Below are positions 44,373 through 53,822 of a stretch of DNA of 64,000 nt, in pieces (the stretch's first letter is position 1; every line of letters starts with the position of its first letter). The translations under genes were made by a program, and so were the position numbers. The DNA lies in the NCBI GenBank assembly GCA_019057795.1, contig JAHLWS010000067.1:1-64000 (forward strand), in the 5' to 3' direction. The stretch is from Promethearchaeota archaeon. GTDB lineage: Archaea; Asgardarchaeota; Lokiarchaeia; Sigyniarchaeales; SOKP01. The notes beneath the pieces were generated by a model. That model had not been told where the DNA came from, ran no database searches, and was given only the letters and a program-made list of their open reading frames with translations.

Positions 44373-45038
44373 CTACCTCCATACTACTTCTCGTTGATGA
44401 CCAGATTCGCTCCAATCTACTGGGTCTCTCAATTTAGAGAATTTGTCTAATTGTCCTAACTCTTTTAAACGGTTGTAAATTAATACCCAACCACAATCTT
44501 TCTCGTAATTGCCAACTTCACATTTACCATCAACCATTCCTCCACATGGACCGTTCATGAGTGCCTTTGCGCAAGTGGTTATAGGACATATCCCTCCAGT
44601 TTCGTTCAACATACAATCACCGCACCCCCGACAGCGCATAAAGAAACGACCGATACGCTCCGTCATTCCCATGAACTCAGTATTATTAGAGATAAAGACA
44701 GGGATGTGAGGATACTTGTCGTGTAAGACTTTATTAATGCTTGCAACTCCTAAACCACAACTTAACGTCAAAATTGCGTCGATTTCGCCTAATTCTGCGT
44801 CGATTTTTCTCAATTCTTTCTTCATTACTCTATTATCGCAGGTTTCTTCAGGAACTATTATTGTTTTGATTTGAAAACCTTCTTTTTCCAATTTTTCTGC
44901 CATTTCTTGGGCTCCTTCTTCACCACCGGTCTGACACATTGCGGCACATGAACCACAAGAAACGATCCCTATTTTCTGAACACCTTTTAAAGCGATAAGA
45001 ACTTCTTCAAATGGTTTTTTAGTAGTAATTATTGTAAT
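44373..45038 (-). CDS. MetV-like iron-sulfur/zinc subunit of MTHF reductase (copy 1), probable AUU start
   Basis: The visible ATG frame begins at 44939, but the conserved N-terminus extends upstream in frame: KPFEEVLIALKGVQKIGIVS then CGSCAAMCQTGGEEGA, which contains the cysteines of the family. No ATG, GTG or TTG exists before the upstream stop (45039-45041). An AAAGGTGGA ribosome-binding sequence at 45045-45052 is seven bases from an ATT codon at 45036-45038, so an AUU start is likely (221 residues). The C-terminus has the cysteine-rich block RCRGCGDCMLNETGGICPIT, CAKALMNGPCGGM and CEVGNYEKDCGW. MetV links MetF to electron donors. Translationally coupled to the metF copy downstream. Confidence 0.75.
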   Translation of the reverse strand: MTIITTKKPFEEVLIALKGVQKIGIVSCGSCAAMCQTGGEEGAQEMAEKLEKEGFQIKTIIVPEETCDNRVMKKELRKIDAELGEIDAILTLSCGLGVASINKVLHDKYPHIPVFISNNTEFMGMTERIGRFFMRCRGCGDCMLNETGGICPITTCAKALMNGPCGGMVDGKCEVGNYEKDCGWVLIYNRLKELGQLDKFSKLRDPVDWSESGHQREVVWR

Positions 45039-45041
45039 TTA

Positions 45042-45383
45042 TTATCCACCTTTTTTGCTTTTATAAAATTTAATACTTGTGATAAATAAATTAATGAAAT
45101 TATTAAAATTTAATTTTTTTAGATCAAAGGTAAACATTTACCATGACTAAATTTATTGTCATAATGATAATTATTATATTTTTAATGACGATTTTCTAAA
45201 TAATCGTCAAAAATATCAACATAATGATCAGATTTAAAAATTACTAATATTAAAATGGATGAATTTAAGAAAATAGACATTTGTAATGAAACAATGTAAA
45301 GTGTTATTAAAAAAATTTTGAAAGATAAAATAAGTAAAAAAAAAATTTTCTATTGTTAATTTAAACCCAAATAAAAAAGTCCG
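45042..45383. other. Intergenic 342 bp with a hairpin
   Basis: Contains the inverted repeat TGACGATT-TTCTAAAT-AATCGTCA (45188-45211), a perfect 8-bp stem with an 8-nt loop, and AT-rich DNA with TCATAATGA-like palindromes at about 45159-45170. It may be a regulatory site for metV-metF transcribed to the left, or a terminator for the membrane protein; no other feature is seen. Confidence 0.35.
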
Positions 45384-46874
45384 TTAACCCATCATGGATG
45401 GTAATATTTTTGCTAACGGAACCGCTAAACCACCAAGTAAAGAACCGATAGAGGTCAGTTTTTTCAAATAGGTTTTCATATCTTTAGTAACTTTTATTGT
45501 CCTTGTTTTTCCTTCGATAATCGTGCCGTCAGAAGACATTAAGAATATTTGAATCGTTTGTTCTCCCGTTTGTCTTGGCTCTAAAGTTAACCAAGTTGAG
45601 TCTCCGTTTTCTATCATGTTTGATAATACCCCTACGATATCAGTACCTTCAGAAGAGATTAAAGGAATGGGTTTCTCTGGGATTAAAAAGCTCCCTCTTC
45701 CTTCAACCTTGATAGCTAAATTTAATTCGCTAGGTTCAAAACCTGGAGCGACTACTTTTATACTGTATTTTTTATCTTCTGGGGTATTGTTATAGAGAAA
45801 GATCATAATATTTAGTTCCGCATTCAAAAATACCACTTCTTGGGCTGAGGAATCCATATATATCGGATCCTTTGAAATGCGTTCTATATTATCGGCTAGT
45901 TCTAATTGAAGTCTATCGACGATTTTGAAGAAGCCAGGGTTGAATTTTTTGATGTAAGCAAATATTTTAAAGACATCGGCAGTAGAAAAATACCACGATG
46001 AATTCTCAATTAGTAGTCCCTTTTCAACATCAAAATCTTGTGAGTCAATGTTAACAATTTCTGCCAGTTCTCGTGTAAATTGTTCATCCGTTAAAACGCC
46101 TTGATATTTTAAATAATACAAAAACAAAAGAGATTCAATTGCAAAGGTTATTGGTAGCTCATCTTCTTCTTGCTCTTTGATTTTTTGTATAAAGGAGGGT
46201 GTCAAAATTTTGTTAATTCCTGCTAAATATTCGTCCCATTTGAGGAATGTAACAGGATCTAAATGATCGGAAAATACTTCCCCAAAGAAGTTGTCCAAAA
46301 ATATCTGATGCGTGGTAGGCTTGTAAAAGTCTTGTAGGCCGTTTACATCGTGGATATTAAGGTTTAAACTACGAATAATAATTGCTAAGCCTAACCCAAT
46401 TAGTGCAAGTCCTGCTGCTGCGAATCCTAAGTTCATATCTCCAAGTAATAACATTATCAAGAACAAAATAAGTGCTATAAAACATATTAAGGCAATAATC
46501 TTTAGCAAGTTAACAACGCTCTTTACGCTACTAAATAGTAAGTCAAACCCATCTAATGAATCAATTGGTCTCCCTCTCTTTCTTTCAACCTCTAATCGTA
46601 ATTTTAGAGAAGAACTCGTACTACTCGCTCCGAGAAACAACATTATTGAATTGAAGGCATATATTCCTAAGATTACGAAGAATACGATTTTTAACGTGAA
46701 GTCCAATACTGAAATAAAAGCTAGAATGGTAACTATTAATAGAAGAATAGGAAGTACGAATAATAGAATTTTACCAACTCTGGAGACATATTTAACCATT
46801 TTGCCTTGAAACCGTTCCTTTTTAATAATTTTTGACAAGTCTTTTTCTAATTCTCTTTCCATTTTATAATTCAT
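45384..46874 (-). CDS. Multi-pass membrane protein with large C-terminal domain
   Basis: 496 residues, not recognised. Four hydrophobic segments in the first ~170 residues (KILLFVLPILLLIVTILAFI, VFFVILGIYAFNSIMLFLGA, ALICFIALILFLIMLLLGDM, FAAAGLALIGLGLAIIIRSL). Then a ~230-residue soluble helical part (LDNFFGEVFSDHLDPVTFLK) and a beta-rich C-terminus of immunoglobulin-like type (IKVVAPGFEPSELNLAIKVE; EQTIQIFLMSSDG). The last 25 residues are a second hydrophobic helix (SIGSLLGGLAVPLAKILP). Probably an Asgard/archaeal cell-envelope protein. Role unknown; no enzymatic motif. Confidence 0.65.
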   Translation of the reverse strand: MNYKMERELEKDLSKIIKKERFQGKMVKYVSRVGKILLFVLPILLLIVTILAFISVLDFTLKIVFFVILGIYAFNSIMLFLGASSTSSSLKLRLEVERKRGRPIDSLDGFDLLFSSVKSVVNLLKIIALICFIALILFLIMLLLGDMNLGFAAAGLALIGLGLAIIIRSLNLNIHDVNGLQDFYKPTTHQIFLDNFFGEVFSDHLDPVTFLKWDEYLAGINKILTPSFIQKIKEQEEDELPITFAIESLLFLYYLKYQGVLTDEQFTRELAEIVNIDSQDFDVEKGLLIENSSWYFSTADVFKIFAYIKKFNPGFFKIVDRLQLELADNIERISKDPIYMDSSAQEVVFLNAELNIMIFLYNNTPEDKKYSIKVVAPGFEPSELNLAIKVEGRGSFLIPEKPIPLISSEGTDIVGVLSNMIENGDSTWLTLEPRQTGEQTIQIFLMSSDGTIIEGKTRTIKVTKDMKTYLKKLTSIGSLLGGLAVPLAKILPSMMG

Positions 46875-47110
46875 CTGTTCAGGTTTTGTAAAATATATAT
46901 ATTTAAAATAATAGAAATTGTGATTTAAAATTTTAATGAAAATATTTCGTTTGATTTCTTACAATATTATTTATTAAGGTATTGATCAAAAAAGTAAAAA
47001 AAGAAAAAGTCTCAATATAAAATCTATATTTACAATTATACTAGAATTATTTAGTATTTGTTTCTGTATCAACTTTATAGGAATTATCTATCAAAAACAA
47101 CAGCTAATTA

Positions 47111-48598
47111 CTATGCGCTCTTAATTTGTTTTTTTGCCTTTTTATTTCTTGAAATATTTCGTCTATGTCTATAGCGGAATATAACTACGACTGAAATAGT
47201 CCCTATTATAAGTACTATTACAATGATAACTACTAATTCTATTGGAAATGGTAGAGTGGTAAGTCCATAAGCATAATATATGTCCATCTCAGCATTTCTT
47301 CCGTCCGACCAAACAACATGAGGTATATCATACTGATCGAGTTGAATACTCATGTATTCTCCAGGTCTCGTAAAGACGCTCGATGTGTCTTCATTCGCTA
47401 TAACTATTTCATCAGATAAAACAGGGTTGCTTTTCCCAGTCCCTGCAAAATTGATTGTTCGATAATATGGTCTGTAATTATCTCCTATTTCACTGTAATA
47501 GACAATATGGAGTCTTCCAGTTGGATCAATTACCATGTCAGGATTCCATTGGTTTCCCGCTGTTTGTGGGTTCACTCGTAATCGTTCGCTCCAAATCGAA
47601 CCATGATTATCAGAATATCGCAAGTATACATCAAAGGTGTCTGTAGCTTGATCATATTTGTCTGCCCATAAAATATAGAGACGATTGTCTTTATCAAATT
47701 TTATTACGGGTAAGGTAGCTTTACCAACTGAACCACCTGCTGGTTCGAAGGCTGAAAAGTTTCCGTCATTGTTAATTATCTGTGGAATATCAAATGTGAT
47801 TCCCTTATTTAGACTTTTAGATAAATATAGATTCCCGCCACCATCAGGTACCCAACTCCAAGCAACAAAAGGATCTCCAGAACCATTTAAGGTAATATAG
47901 GGTCCTACATAGAATTCATCTTCACCTATCACCGAAATTTCTTGATAGGAGTCGCCTCCATCAGTAGAGCGAGTCACACGAATAGTTGCATTTCCATTAG
48001 GGTCTTCTACATCGACATCATCATAAACGAGATATACAGTGTTATTTTCACCAACGACAATAGTTTCTTTATCAGCAAAATGAATACCATTTGAAGCTTG
48101 CACAGGAGTCCATGTTACTCCATAGTCGATGCTCTTTGCGATTGTAATTTGTGTCAGATAACCTCCACTAGGATCATTAAAGTAATCAGGTTCGAACTCA
48201 AGATAAGCATAATAAACAGTTCCATTGTACCAGTATAGCCAAGGATCAGATTGCCGTGTAAAGGAGTCACCAAACATTGGCATATCGTAAGGTTGAGTCC
48301 ATGATTTACCGAGATCGAGAGACCTTACAATGCTCACGCGTGCCCCACCTCCGTTATGAGTTTCGGAATTCTTCCAGCCGACGAAGATTGCTCCATTATC
48401 ACTTATTGCCATAGAAACTTCCACATGGTGGGCATAGTTGTTATCGTCTGTTGATAAAAGTTTATTACTTGAAAATCCTAAAATGACTTCATCTGTCTCT
48501 TGAGAATTAGCTAAAATAAAAGTAGAAGGAGGGAGTAAAAATGCTAAAAAGAGCATAATTGATGTCATGAAGAGATACGATTTTCTAATTCTATTCAT
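47111..48598 (-). CDS. Secreted BNR/Asp-box repeat protein, membrane-anchored
   Basis: 495 residues. Signal peptide 1-30 (SYLFMTSIMLFLAFLLPPST). The mature part has repeated Asp-box turns (SxDxGxxW): SLDLGKSWTQP, SIDYGVTWTPV, STDGGDSYQEI, SLNKGITFDIP, SDNHGSIWSER, as in sialidase-like beta-propellers. A transmembrane helix near the C-terminus (VVIIVIVLIIGTISVVVIF) is followed by a basic tail. So a type I surface protein with a six-bladed propeller, exposed outside. Whether it hydrolyses glycans is unknown: the arginine triad of true sialidases is not evident. Lone gene with 235-246 bases of AT-rich DNA on each side. Confidence 0.8.
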   Translation of the reverse strand: MNRIRKSYLFMTSIMLFLAFLLPPSTFILANSQETDEVILGFSSNKLLSTDDNNYAHHVEVSMAISDNGAIFVGWKNSETHNGGGARVSIVRSLDLGKSWTQPYDMPMFGDSFTRQSDPWLYWYNGTVYYAYLEFEPDYFNDPSGGYLTQITIAKSIDYGVTWTPVQASNGIHFADKETIVVGENNTVYLVYDDVDVEDPNGNATIRVTRSTDGGDSYQEISVIGEDEFYVGPYITLNGSGDPFVAWSWVPDGGGNLYLSKSLNKGITFDIPQIINNDGNFSAFEPAGGSVGKATLPVIKFDKDNRLYILWADKYDQATDTFDVYLRYSDNHGSIWSERLRVNPQTAGNQWNPDMVIDPTGRLHIVYYSEIGDNYRPYYRTINFAGTGKSNPVLSDEIVIANEDTSSVFTRPGEYMSIQLDQYDIPHVVWSDGRNAEMDIYYAYGLTTLPFPIELVVIIVIVLIIGTISVVVIFRYRHRRNISRNKKAKKQIKSA

Positions 48599-48845
48599 TT
48601 ACTGCCTCCAGTTTAAAATCATTTTGGTAAATTATATCTTCATAATTAATGTTTCATTTATACAAGTCAACTAATAAACATTGTTACCCAATTTGTTTTA
48701 ATCCACATAATATTTTCTTTTCGAATATTTTCTTGAAAATTGAAGTGATTTAAAACATTGAAATTAACAATACACAATAAGAATATCAATATTATTATTA
48801 TTATTAAAAAATAAATATTTATTCAAGAAATCCTTTAAATAACTC

Positions 48846-49964
48846 ATGTCGGAAATTGATTATTATGAAATAGTTAGACAAAAGCTGATTCTCGGACCAT
48901 TGTATGCGCCAAAGCATAAAAAAGTCTATGAATTGATGAAAATCTTATGGAGTAAAGAAGAAGTTAAGATTCTTTCCTATTTTGAAAATGCCGATAAATA
49001 TAATACTTTAAGGGAATTAGAAAAAAAATCAGGAATTCCAAAAAAAGAAATTAAATCCGTTTTGGAGCGATTATGCTCAAAAGGTACTATCGCTAAAAGG
49101 GTAACAAAATATAGTCTTATTCCACTTCTTCCCGGTATATTTGAAAGATATTTCATTTATCGCAATGATACTGAAGAAAATTTGAAAAAAGTAGCAGAGC
49201 TTTATCGATGGTTTTTTAAAAATTTTTTACCTCCATTTTTAGTAGAGAGTAAATTAAAACTTTTTCGACCTCGATTACCTTTTGATGCTAAGGAAAAATT
49301 AATTGAAATTGATGAATCTCTTGATGTTGAATCTCAAATCCTTCCTTTAGAATTAGTATCTCAATTAATCGATAATTATGATATGTTTACATATATTCCA
49401 TGTCAATGTCGTTTAATAGCAGAATACACAGGAGAACCATGTGAGGTAGCTCCAGCAGAAATGGGGTGCTTTTTAGCGGGAGAAGGGGCGAGATCTGCAA
49501 TAGAAGGAGGGTATCCGAATCTTAATAAAGAAGAAGCTATAGAATACTTAAGAAAAACTGAAAAAGCGGGATTAATCCATAGTTGTGTAGCAGATAGCAG
49601 TATTGAATCTACTTTATTCATATGTAATTGTTGTAGTTGCCATTGTGGGGCGTTAGTAGCAGCAAAAGAACATAAATACTACGCAACATTAGCATCTAAT
49701 TACATACCGAAAATAAACAATGAACTCTGTACTAAATGTGAAATTTGTCTAAATAAATGCCCAATGGGCGTTATTTATCATAAACTTCCTAATGAACCAG
49801 ATTCTTCTGATGAACGTATGTTTATAAATGAAGAATATTGCTTAGGATGTGGAGTTTGTGCGACTAATTGTCCAAACAATGCTATTAAACTAGTAAAAGT
49901 CAGAGATAATATTCCTACAGAAAAATATAAAATTGGTACAAAAACATTTACAGAACTAGTGTAA
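48846..49964 (+). CDS. Winged-helix / iron-sulfur domain / 2x[4Fe-4S] ferredoxin protein (paralogue)
   Basis: 372 residues, same length and architecture as 4626-5744. N-terminal winged helix (NTLRELEKKSGIPKKEIKSV LERLCSKG, split for length), middle cluster YIPCQCRLIAEYTGEPCEV with CFLAGEGARSAI, then ICNCCSCHCG, then ferredoxin motifs CTKCEICLNKCP and CLGCGVCATNCP. The cluster spacing is conserved between the copies, so this is a family with a fixed iron-sulfur scaffold. Possible role: redox-linked transcription regulator or electron carrier. Isolated gene with 562 bases of gene-free DNA downstream. No partner gene is obvious. Confidence 0.75.
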   Translation: MSEIDYYEIVRQKLILGPLYAPKHKKVYELMKILWSKEEVKILSYFENADKYNTLRELEKKSGIPKKEIKSVLERLCSKGTIAKRVTKYSLIPLLPGIFERYFIYRNDTEENLKKVAELYRWFFKNFLPPFLVESKLKLFRPRLPFDAKEKLIEIDESLDVESQILPLELVSQLIDNYDMFTYIPCQCRLIAEYTGEPCEVAPAEMGCFLAGEGARSAIEGGYPNLNKEEAIEYLRKTEKAGLIHSCVADSSIESTLFICNCCSCHCGALVAAKEHKYYATLASNYIPKINNELCTKCEICLNKCPMGVIYHKLPNEPDSSDERMFINEEYCLGCGVCATNCPNNAIKLVKVRDNIPTEKYKIGTKTFTELV

Positions 49965-50526
49965 GTTAAAATACTGCATTTTTACTTTTTATATTTTTTA
50001 ATTCTTAAAAATTGAAACTTCTTAATTAATTAAAAAGAATTGAAGAGATTTAAGTATAAATTTAAAAGAATTAAAGGATTAAATCACTTTCTTTGATATA
50101 AACTAATCTTATAAGTTAATTTGATCAAAAAAGAAAAATTAAAAAAAAGAATTAGTAAATAAGCTATAAAAAAACTTTAAGTTGTGAGTTTTTGATCATT
50201 TTTTACTAACATTTTTTGGTATTTTTATAACCTTTTCCTTACAATTATTTAACAATAGTGCGGAAAAAATCGTAAGAAATCTCGAAAATGTCAATTTTCA
50301 ATCGTTTTTAAATCCTCAAAGTTAATAAAAGGGATTTTTTTCCCCCAAAAAGTAAGGATTCCTTTTTCATTCGTTATATGTTCAAAAAAAGTCAGATTTT
50401 CAAGGATTCACCCGATCTCGTAAAATGGGTTAAGGAAAATTTCCCATTATATTTATATAGTAAATTATTCTTAAAGTAATTAATAATAAAAAAATAAAAA
50501 TAAAACAAACTCGGAGTGAAAAAAAT
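49965..50526. other. 562 bp without genes; promoter-like end
   Basis: AT-rich DNA without open frames or clear RNA structure. A TATA-like ATTATATTTATATAG at 50446-50460 lies 67 bases before the next start, so the 5' UTR may be longer than usual in archaea. The stretch from about 50160 to 50440 carries GC-containing words (CGATCTCG, GTGCGG) and may hold an unrecognised RNA or leader. Confidence 0.3.
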
Positions 50527-50865
50527 ATGGAAATAATAAACCTTCAAGAAAAAGTTTTAGACCTTTCTGACGAACAGCTAAAAAGTATTTATTTAGCAGC
50601 TAGTAGAATAAGTCAAGATAGTATTGAGGAATTAACTCCTGTCCTGTTAAGAGTATGCTTAAACTGCGAAACAGGAGTTTTAAAAGACGAGCTCGGGCGA
50701 GTTATCTTTCATTTACAGAAGACAGAGAGATTAGATACTCGAATTGGTCTTGAAAAGCTTTTACATGGAGCTTTAAAAGTGAACGCGAAGGAAGTATTTA
50801 AACTTCTTGAATCTGGTGCGCCAGATGCTAAAGATTTATCTGAAAAAATAAAATCAATTTTATAA
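50527..50865 (+). CDS. Hypothetical helical protein
   Basis: 112 residues, not recognised. Helical and Leu-rich (DLSDEQLKSIYLAASRISQ, EELTPVLLRVCLNCETGVLK, LGRVIFHLQK), with two cysteines spaced CLNC. No signal peptide or membrane segment. The CGGAGTGA ribosome-binding sequence nine bases ahead supports the ATG. It is followed 41 bases later by another small helical protein on the same strand. The pair might form a small operon; no function can be stated. Confidence 0.6.
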   Translation: MEIINLQEKVLDLSDEQLKSIYLAASRISQDSIEELTPVLLRVCLNCETGVLKDELGRVIFHLQKTERLDTRIGLEKLLHGALKVNAKEVFKLLESGAPDAKDLSEKIKSIL

Positions 50866-50906
50866 TGAAAAAACTTTTTTTTTACTAATCTTATTTTATT
50901 TTAATT

Positions 50907-51188
50907 ATGTCTAATAATGATAATCAATCTGATTTAGATAAAGCTTGGGAGCATTACGAGAAAATACGAGACGCTCTTATGGGTTTATACGAAATCTTGG
51001 ATTTGAATTTGGAAAAGGATAATATTTTTTACCAATGTGCGATCGACAACTTAGAAAATTTAAAAGACACAATTATCGATTTATTAAAAAAGGATTACAA
51101 TCCCTCCGAAATCACGCTAAAATTGAGAGATCTAGAATTTTCTATGAAAAAAGAGCTTTTTTTTGAAAAAAAAGAAAAACAAAAATAA
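50907..51188 (+). CDS. Hypothetical helical protein
   Basis: 93 residues, acidic then basic, entirely helical: DLDKAWEHYEKIRDALMGLY, ENLKDTIIDLLKKDYNPSEI, ending in a Lys-rich tail (FFEKKEKQK). One cysteine, no known motif. Same strand as the 112-residue gene 41 bases upstream, so possibly co-transcribed. The shape recalls short coiled-coil accessory proteins. No function assigned. Confidence 0.55.
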   Translation: MSNNDNQSDLDKAWEHYEKIRDALMGLYEILDLNLEKDNIFYQCAIDNLENLKDTIIDLLKKDYNPSEITLKLRDLEFSMKKELFFEKKEKQK

Positions 51189-51377
51189 ATCGTTATAGAG
51201 AAAGAGTATTTTTATTTATCTCAGGTTTATTTTTGACAATTTTGTATTATATTTTAATAGTGCAATATATCAGATTCAATTTTATTTATAAAGGCGGTTG
51301 AGCTAGTTTATATTAATATTTTTAAAATTTTATTATATGAAAATTAAAAAATTAAATTTTAATGAAGTGAATATGAA

Positions 51378-52082
51378 ATGCTTATTCTAGAAGGATGGAT
51401 CGATGGGATTACAGCCTCGGGTGTCGTTATTTTTGGCATTATTTTTGGCATATTCTTTTTATATAAATCGCGAAAATCTGGTGCTAAGATTTTAACAATT
51501 TTGGGGGTAGTAAATATTTTAGCGGGACTTATGTATTTAGGGGTTTTTACGGATTTTTTGGTGGTTCTTATGACGCAAAACAATTTGGATAACACCTACG
51601 GTTTGGTGGGAATATTGAGTTACATCTGGTTCGCCCCCATAATCATACTCGCGATTTATATCGGTGCTGAACTCTTAGTACCTAAGAAAAAGTGGTACTT
51701 AATGATATTAATTATTATCTTAAGCGCTATATTTGAAGTTCTTTTCATCTTAGATCCACTGGGCACTTTTAATTTCGTTGATCCAGTAAATCCAGGAGAG
51801 ATATTAATTGATTATAATGTTAACATGTTTACACCAGCAGGTCTTATTATGGCTGTTTTATTATTAACCGTTTTAATAATTCTTGGTTTTGGGTTTTTAA
51901 TAAAAAGTTTTCAGTCTACCGGCATTTTAAAAAAGAAGTTTTTTCTCTTATCAATGGGATCTATATGCTTCTGTATATTCGGATTATTGGAAGGGTTAAC
52001 TGCTCCAGGATTGATGGTAATTTTCGTTAGAATCGGATATTTAACTAGTTTTTGGCTAATGTATTTCGGGCTAAAAACTTAA
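51378..52082 (+). CDS. Seven-helix integral membrane protein of unknown function
   Basis: 234 residues with seven hydrophobic segments, e.g. GVVIFGIIFGIFFLYKSR, ILGVVNILAGLMYLGVFTDF, APIIILAIYIGAELLVP, WYLMILIIILSAIFEVLFIL, AGLIMAVLLLTVLIILGFGF and FLLSMGSICFCIFGLLEGL. Short loops, no long soluble domain. No transporter or rhodopsin signature (no Lys in a Schiff-base helix that I can identify). Unknown role, possibly sensory or scaffold. The ATG is at 51378, 12 bases after another Met-like ATG in a different frame. Confidence 0.6.
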   Translation: MLILEGWIDGITASGVVIFGIIFGIFFLYKSRKSGAKILTILGVVNILAGLMYLGVFTDFLVVLMTQNNLDNTYGLVGILSYIWFAPIIILAIYIGAELLVPKKKWYLMILIIILSAIFEVLFILDPLGTFNFVDPVNPGEILIDYNVNMFTPAGLIMAVLLLTVLIILGFGFLIKSFQSTGILKKKFFLLSMGSICFCIFGLLEGLTAPGLMVIFVRIGYLTSFWLMYFGLKT

Positions 52083-52191
52083 ATTTACATTAAAAATATA
52101 ACTATCAATTTTTTTTTCTTTTAACTATTTTAAAAGGCAAATTAAAAATTGCTTTCTTAATTTTTTCAAACAAGGATTAATTATCGATTAC

Positions 52192-53226
52192 TTGGTACTA
52201 ATTTTGTACAAATTTAAATCTGAAGTCAATAAAATTGATGATGTCTATCGAATTAAAATTGACGTTCCATTTGCCGTAAAGTTCGTTAGTCTTTACCTTT
52301 TTAAATTAGATGATCAATACATTCTAATAGATGCTGGTTTAAATATGGGAAATTGGAGTAAACTTCTTTTTTCAGCGCTTAACGATTTAAATATAACAAT
52401 TGGAGATATTGATTATTGTTTTATAACACATATTCATTTGGATCACATCGGGTTAGTAAAAACTCTTAAACGCAAAAACCCAAATCTGAAAGTAGTGATG
52501 AACGATATAACCCATAAAATTCTGCGATGGGAAACAAACGATTCAACTATGGAAGAGTTAAAATCCGAAGCTAAAAAAGTTGCAAATCTGATGATAAAAT
52601 GTGGAATTAACAAAGAACAAGGGAAAAGAGTGGTTCAATTTTTCACTTTTTGGCCGAGACTTCTGCGCTACCAAAAACCAGATGTAATTGTGCGCGATAA
52701 CGATAGATTTTTGGACGATTTAGAAATAATTTGGACTCCAGGTCACAGTTTTGGTCACACTTGTATCTTTAATGTTAAAAAGAAATATCTTTTTTCTGGA
52801 GATCACATCCTTTCGAGAATTACTCCACATATCGGGAATTTCTTGATTCCTAATACTCTTAAGGACGAATACGAGAAGTACGATTTTGATAACATTTTAG
52901 AACATTATCTAAACTCGCTGGATCGAATTGAGAAATTAAATTCAAAAATAATTTTTCCTGCTCATCAAGATATCATATATAATTCACACGAGCGTATTTT
53001 AGAGATAAAGAAACATCACGAGAAAAGGTTATCTGAAATTTCGAGTTTAATTAAAAACAAGCCTATGACGCCATTCAAAGTTTCTCAGGTTCATTTTGGA
53101 ACTGATTTAGATGAAATGAATTCATTTATGGCTTTAAGTGAAGTATTAGGGCATCTTTTTTATCTGGAAAAGCAAGGAACTGTGCATAAATTTGAAAAAA
53201 GCGGAAAAATTTATTACAAAAGTTAA
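52192..53226 (+). CDS. Metallo-beta-lactamase-fold hydrolase with C-terminal winged helix
   Basis: 344 residues. The zinc site is THIHLDHIGLV (HxHxDH), PGHSFGHTCIF, SGDHILSR and PAHQDIIY. The C-terminal ~80 residues (PMTPFKVSQVHFGTDLDEMN, EVLGHLFYLEKQGTVHKFEK) look like a winged-helix or LACTB2-type tail. Likely hydrolyses thioesters, lactones or RNA phosphodiesters; substrate unknown. Start uncertain: TTG at 52192 or TTG at 52204; AAGGAT lies about 16-28 bases upstream. Same strand as the membrane protein before it, 109 bases apart. Confidence 0.8.
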   Translation: MVLILYKFKSEVNKIDDVYRIKIDVPFAVKFVSLYLFKLDDQYILIDAGLNMGNWSKLLFSALNDLNITIGDIDYCFITHIHLDHIGLVKTLKRKNPNLKVVMNDITHKILRWETNDSTMEELKSEAKKVANLMIKCGINKEQGKRVVQFFTFWPRLLRYQKPDVIVRDNDRFLDDLEIIWTPGHSFGHTCIFNVKKKYLFSGDHILSRITPHIGNFLIPNTLKDEYEKYDFDNILEHYLNSLDRIEKLNSKIIFPAHQDIIYNSHERILEIKKHHEKRLSEISSLIKNKPMTPFKVSQVHFGTDLDEMNSFMALSEVLGHLFYLEKQGTVHKFEKSGKIYYKS

Positions 53227-53266
53227 ACGCTTAGTCAAAAAAGTAATTTGATGTAAAAAAATCTCT

Positions 53267-53728
53267 TTATATTGGCAACCTTGCATCTTGAGATTTTGTT
53301 TTTATCGGTTTCAAAACCACACAAATTCTTTCTACGCTCTTTACATCGTTACGCCCTCGAAAATTTTCAACAAGCGCATCTAATTCGCTAATTTCTGGGA
53401 CATTTACTTTTATTAAAACGCCACATTGGCCTGCGAGAAAATAAACTTCCTCACACTGAGGGATAATCTGCGTTTCTCTTATCAATTCTTTAATTTCTGA
53501 TTCGTTATTGGGAATTACCGTAAGAAAAGCTATAATACATCTTTCATCCTCTCTACATATTTTAATCGTAAATTTTTCGATAACTTTTTCATTTTGTAAT
53601 TTAATAACGCGCTTTCTTACCGTTGATTCGGATAGGCCAACCTCTTCGGCAATTTCTCGATAAGGACGCCGTGAATCTTCGATAAGCATTTCTAAAATAC
53701 GTTTATCCTTCTCATCTAGGTTTTTCAT
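53267..53728 (-). CDS. Lrp/AsnC family transcription regulator
   Basis: 153 residues, standard length. N-terminal helix-turn-helix (LDEKDKRILEMLIEDSRRPY, EIAEEVGLSESTVRKRVIKL) and C-terminal RAM domain (CIIAFLTVIPNNESEIKELI, GQCGVLIKVNVPEISELDAL). Forms octamers in relatives and binds an effector such as an amino acid. It follows metF (copy 2) on the same strand 94 bases downstream, so it might regulate the hdr-met operon, but it may be a separate unit. Convergent with the metallo-hydrolase gene. Confidence 0.9.
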   Translation of the reverse strand: MKNLDEKDKRILEMLIEDSRRPYREIAEEVGLSESTVRKRVIKLQNEKVIEKFTIKICREDERCIIAFLTVIPNNESEIKELIRETQIIPQCEEVYFLAGQCGVLIKVNVPEISELDALVENFRGRNDVKSVERICVVLKPIKTKSQDARLPI

Positions 53729-53822
53729 TTTAATTCTTTCCTATGGGTTTTTATGTTTACAAATGTATAAAAAAATTTTAATTAAAATTTTAAAAAAATT
53801 ATATTATTAGTTTTACATTGAA

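Noticed and set aside
44365..44415. Upstream start for metF copy 1 giving 326 residues
   Set aside because: The extra residues overlap the metV end and do not match the family; GGAGGT ten bases before the ATG at 44364 is a better start.
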